Source: Richelia sinica FACHB-800 (lineage in GTDB: Bacteria; Cyanobacteriota; Cyanobacteriia; Cyanobacteriales; Nostocaceae). From it: a DNA stretch of 64,000 nucleotides. A program made the position numbers and the translations under genes. Below the pieces are notes generated by a model, which saw only the letters and a program-made list of their open reading frames with translations, searched no databases and was not told the DNA's origin. This document shows positions 62,579-64,000 of this stretch, in pieces; the first letter of the stretch is position 1, and the number at the start of each line of letters is the position of its first letter. The DNA lies in assembly GCF_014698825.1 (NCBI RefSeq), contig NZ_JACJTT010000003.1, forward strand, positions 62,001-126,000, read 5' to 3'.

Positions 62579-63724
62579 ATGGCTCAAACTGTAATGCACA
62601 ATCAGAGGGGCATTAAAACTTTCCAGCCGCTAGATGTGGAACTGCGTAATGTATTCAAGTTTTTTAACCAAGAACCAGCAGTACATGGGGTGGACTTGGA
62701 TATCAGAAGGGGAGAATTTTTTAGTATTTTAGGACCTTCTGGATGTGGGAAAACTACTACTTTGCGCTTAATAGCTGGGTTTGAACAGGTTGATGGTGGT
62801 AAGTTGCTGATTCAAGGTCAACCCATGACCAATGTGCCACCATATCGCCGGCCCGTCAACACTGTATTTCAGAGCTACGCGCTGTTTAATCATTTAAATG
62901 TGTGGGATAACATAGCATTTGGATTAAGGTTAAAAAAATTAGCCAAATCCGAAATAGATTCTAGGGTGACAGAAGCCTTAAAGTTGGTGAAAATGGAAAG
63001 TTTGCGATCGCGCTTTCCCCATCAATTATCTGGAGGTCAGCAGCAACGAGTGGCTTTAGCTAGAGCTTTAGTCAACCGTCCTGCGGTGTTGCTCTTAGAT
63101 GAGCCTTTGGGAGCCTTAGATTTAAAACTCCGCAAAGAAATGCAAGTAGAATTATCCAATCTCCATAAAGATTTGGGTCTGACATTTATTATGGTGACAC
63201 ACGATCAAGAAGAAGCACTGTCTTTATCTGATCGTATTGCTGTGATGAATCAAGGCAAAATTGAACAAATTGGTACTCCCAGCGAAGTTTACGAACATCC
63301 CACTACATCTTTTGTCGCTGATTTTATTGGTGATACTAATTTATTTAGTGGTGAGATTGCCGAAGTTGATGCCCTCAATATTAAAGTTACAACCAAAACA
63401 GGATTGACCATTGTTGTCAGTCGAGGAGAACAAACACCAACAGAATCATTACAACCTGTAGTTGTGAGTATCCGTCCCGAAAAAATCCAACTATCTCTAT
63501 ATCAACCTAATTTCCCTAGTAATTGTTTTGAGGGAAGACTAATTAATGTGATGTATTTGGGCACTCATGTTAATTATGTTGTGGAATTAACTAATGGTGT
63601 GGCAATTACGGCCATGCAGCCTAACACCTTCGGTAGTCTACCAGACCGGGATACTCCTATTTATGCTTGGTGGTCAGAAACAGACTGTTTAGCGATTAGT
63701 CAAAGTGTGGGAGGAAAGAATTGA
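62579..63724 (+). CDS. potA: spermidine/putrescine-type ABC transporter ATPase
   Basis: 381 residues from ATG 62579 ([11 protein letters not shown]); the frame continues upstream but without a good site. ABC ATPase: Walker [11 protein letters not shown]-loop [12 protein letters not shown], signature [14 protein letters not shown], Walker [12 protein letters not shown] and H-loop VTHDQEEAL. The C-terminal part (about 245-380) is the regulatory TOBE domain typical of PotA. It drives polyamine import with PotB/C and PotD. The PotD-like gene starts 37 bases downstream. Confidence 0.92.
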   Translation: MAQTVMHNQRGIKTFQPLDVELRNVFKFFNQEPAVHGVDLDIRRGEFFSILGPSGCGKTTTLRLIAGFEQVDGGKLLIQGQPMTNVPPYRRPVNTVFQSYALFNHLNVWDNIAFGLRLKKLAKSEIDSRVTEALKLVKMESLRSRFPHQLSGGQQQRVALARALVNRPAVLLLDEPLGALDLKLRKEMQVELSNLHKDLGLTFIMVTHDQEEALSLSDRIAVMNQGKIEQIGTPSEVYEHPTTSFVADFIGDTNLFSGEIAEVDALNIKVTTKTGLTIVVSRGEQTPTESLQPVVVSIRPEKIQLSLYQPNFPSNCFEGRLINVMYLGTHVNYVVELTNGVAITAMQPNTFGSLPDRDTPIYAWWSETDCLAISQSVGGKN

Positions 63725-63761
63725 AAATTAACGATTAACTATTCACCCTTAACCCTAACTA

Positions 63762-64000
63762 ATGATTAAGAGAAGAACATTTTTAACAGGAATGTCCGCA
63801 TTGTCTGCCTTGTCTCTTAGTAGTTGTGGCTGGAGACTAGCTAATATCAATGTGAAAGATAACAACACGGCTCAACGCGATCGCCTTTATATATATACTT
63901 GGACTCAGTATACAGATAAAGAATTACTCAATACCTTTACCACCCAGACAGGGATGAAGGTAATTGCTGATGTTTATGAATCCAATGATGTGATGCTGGC
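63762..64000 (+). CDS. potD: PotD-like polyamine-binding lipoprotein (5' part)
   Basis: 79 codons before the window edge; the gene continues beyond it. Starts MIKRRTFLTGMSALSALSLS then SSCGWRLA: a twin-arginine-type RR near the N-terminus and a lipobox-like LSSC, so a Tat/lipoprotein signal. The mature start LYIYTWTQYTDKELLNTFTT and GMKVIADVYESND matches polyamine/iron-type periplasmic binding proteins. It follows potA after 37 bases on the same strand, so it is the binding protein of that importer. Confidence 0.85.
   Translation, partial: MIKRRTFLTGMSALSALSLSSCGWRLANINVKDNNTAQRDRLYIYTWTQYTDKELLNTFTTQTGMKVIADVYESNDVML

Noticed and set aside
1-64000. tRNA, rRNA or insertion-sequence transposase
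   Set aside because: I looked for T-loop-like GTTC motifs with matching arms and for transposase-like frames and found none that stands up; a covariance-model scan would decide for RNA genes.

Overview
The window is chromosome of a filamentous, probably heterocyst-forming cyanobacterium of the Nostoc/Anabaena type. Evidence: photosystem II genes psbB (CP47) and psbT, a helical carotenoid protein related to the orange carotenoid protein, a HetP-family gene, SLH-domain iron porin, GUN4-fused Ser/Thr kinase, many HIP1 octamers (GCGATCGC, e.g. 1734, 2489, 3402, 9942) and short GGTAATN-type tandem repeats. Base composition is AT-rich. I saw no rRNA, tRNA, CRISPR array, transposase or prophage.

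Layout. 1-3.2 kb: stress island (secreted small protein, Dps, a glycine-zipper/ChaB fusion, GlsB-type membrane protein, DUF1499). 3.3-6.1 kb: partner-switching module (SpoIIE-type phosphatase fused to an anti-sigma-type ATPase, then a STAS antagonist). 6.2-8.1 kb: an AAA ATPase (DUF3696 type) overlapping a PIN-like nuclease gene, the best candidate here for an uncharacterised two-gene system. 8.1-10.9 kb: peptide-type ABC permease and binding lipoprotein. 11.2-17.4 kb: conserved hypotheticals, a ureidoglycolate-lyase-like cupin, a PEP-CTERM protein, two related small proteins, an iron porin and a FecR-domain protein. 17.6-24.3 kb: divergent trpC, HetP-like gene, FdhF/YdeP molybdopterin oxidoreductase, glgA, hemC. 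24.5-30 kb: large hybrid histidine kinase and small conserved genes. 30.9-38.5 kb: cysK, C-terminal processing protease, ispG, membrane protein, CbiG-C-like protein, ankyrin protein, DUF4079. 38.5-46.6 kb: DUF1997, SDR protein, a muramidase that seems to use a CTG start, menH, two tandem Ser/Thr kinases, a CsoR/InrS-type metal sensor, a Deg/HtrA protease. 47-51.4 kb: second stress island (cupin, small secreted protein, DJ-1/PfpI-ferritin fusion, DUF2267, two carotenoid-protein-like genes). 51.8-64 kb: an unrecognised 455-residue protein, HAD hydrolase, ribosomal protein S1, psbT, psbB, tandem PBP2 paralogues, potA and the start of a potD-like gene.

Most genes look housekeeping or regulatory. 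Intergenic DNA is rich in cyanobacterial miniature repeats: a roughly 60-80 bp repeat in three copies (one ending the oxidoreductase gene), nested palindromes, a 90 bp element with 14 bp terminal inverted repeats, and many perfect hairpins, several with T-tracts typical of intrinsic terminators. Several assigned starts differ from the longest open frame; the reasons are given per gene.
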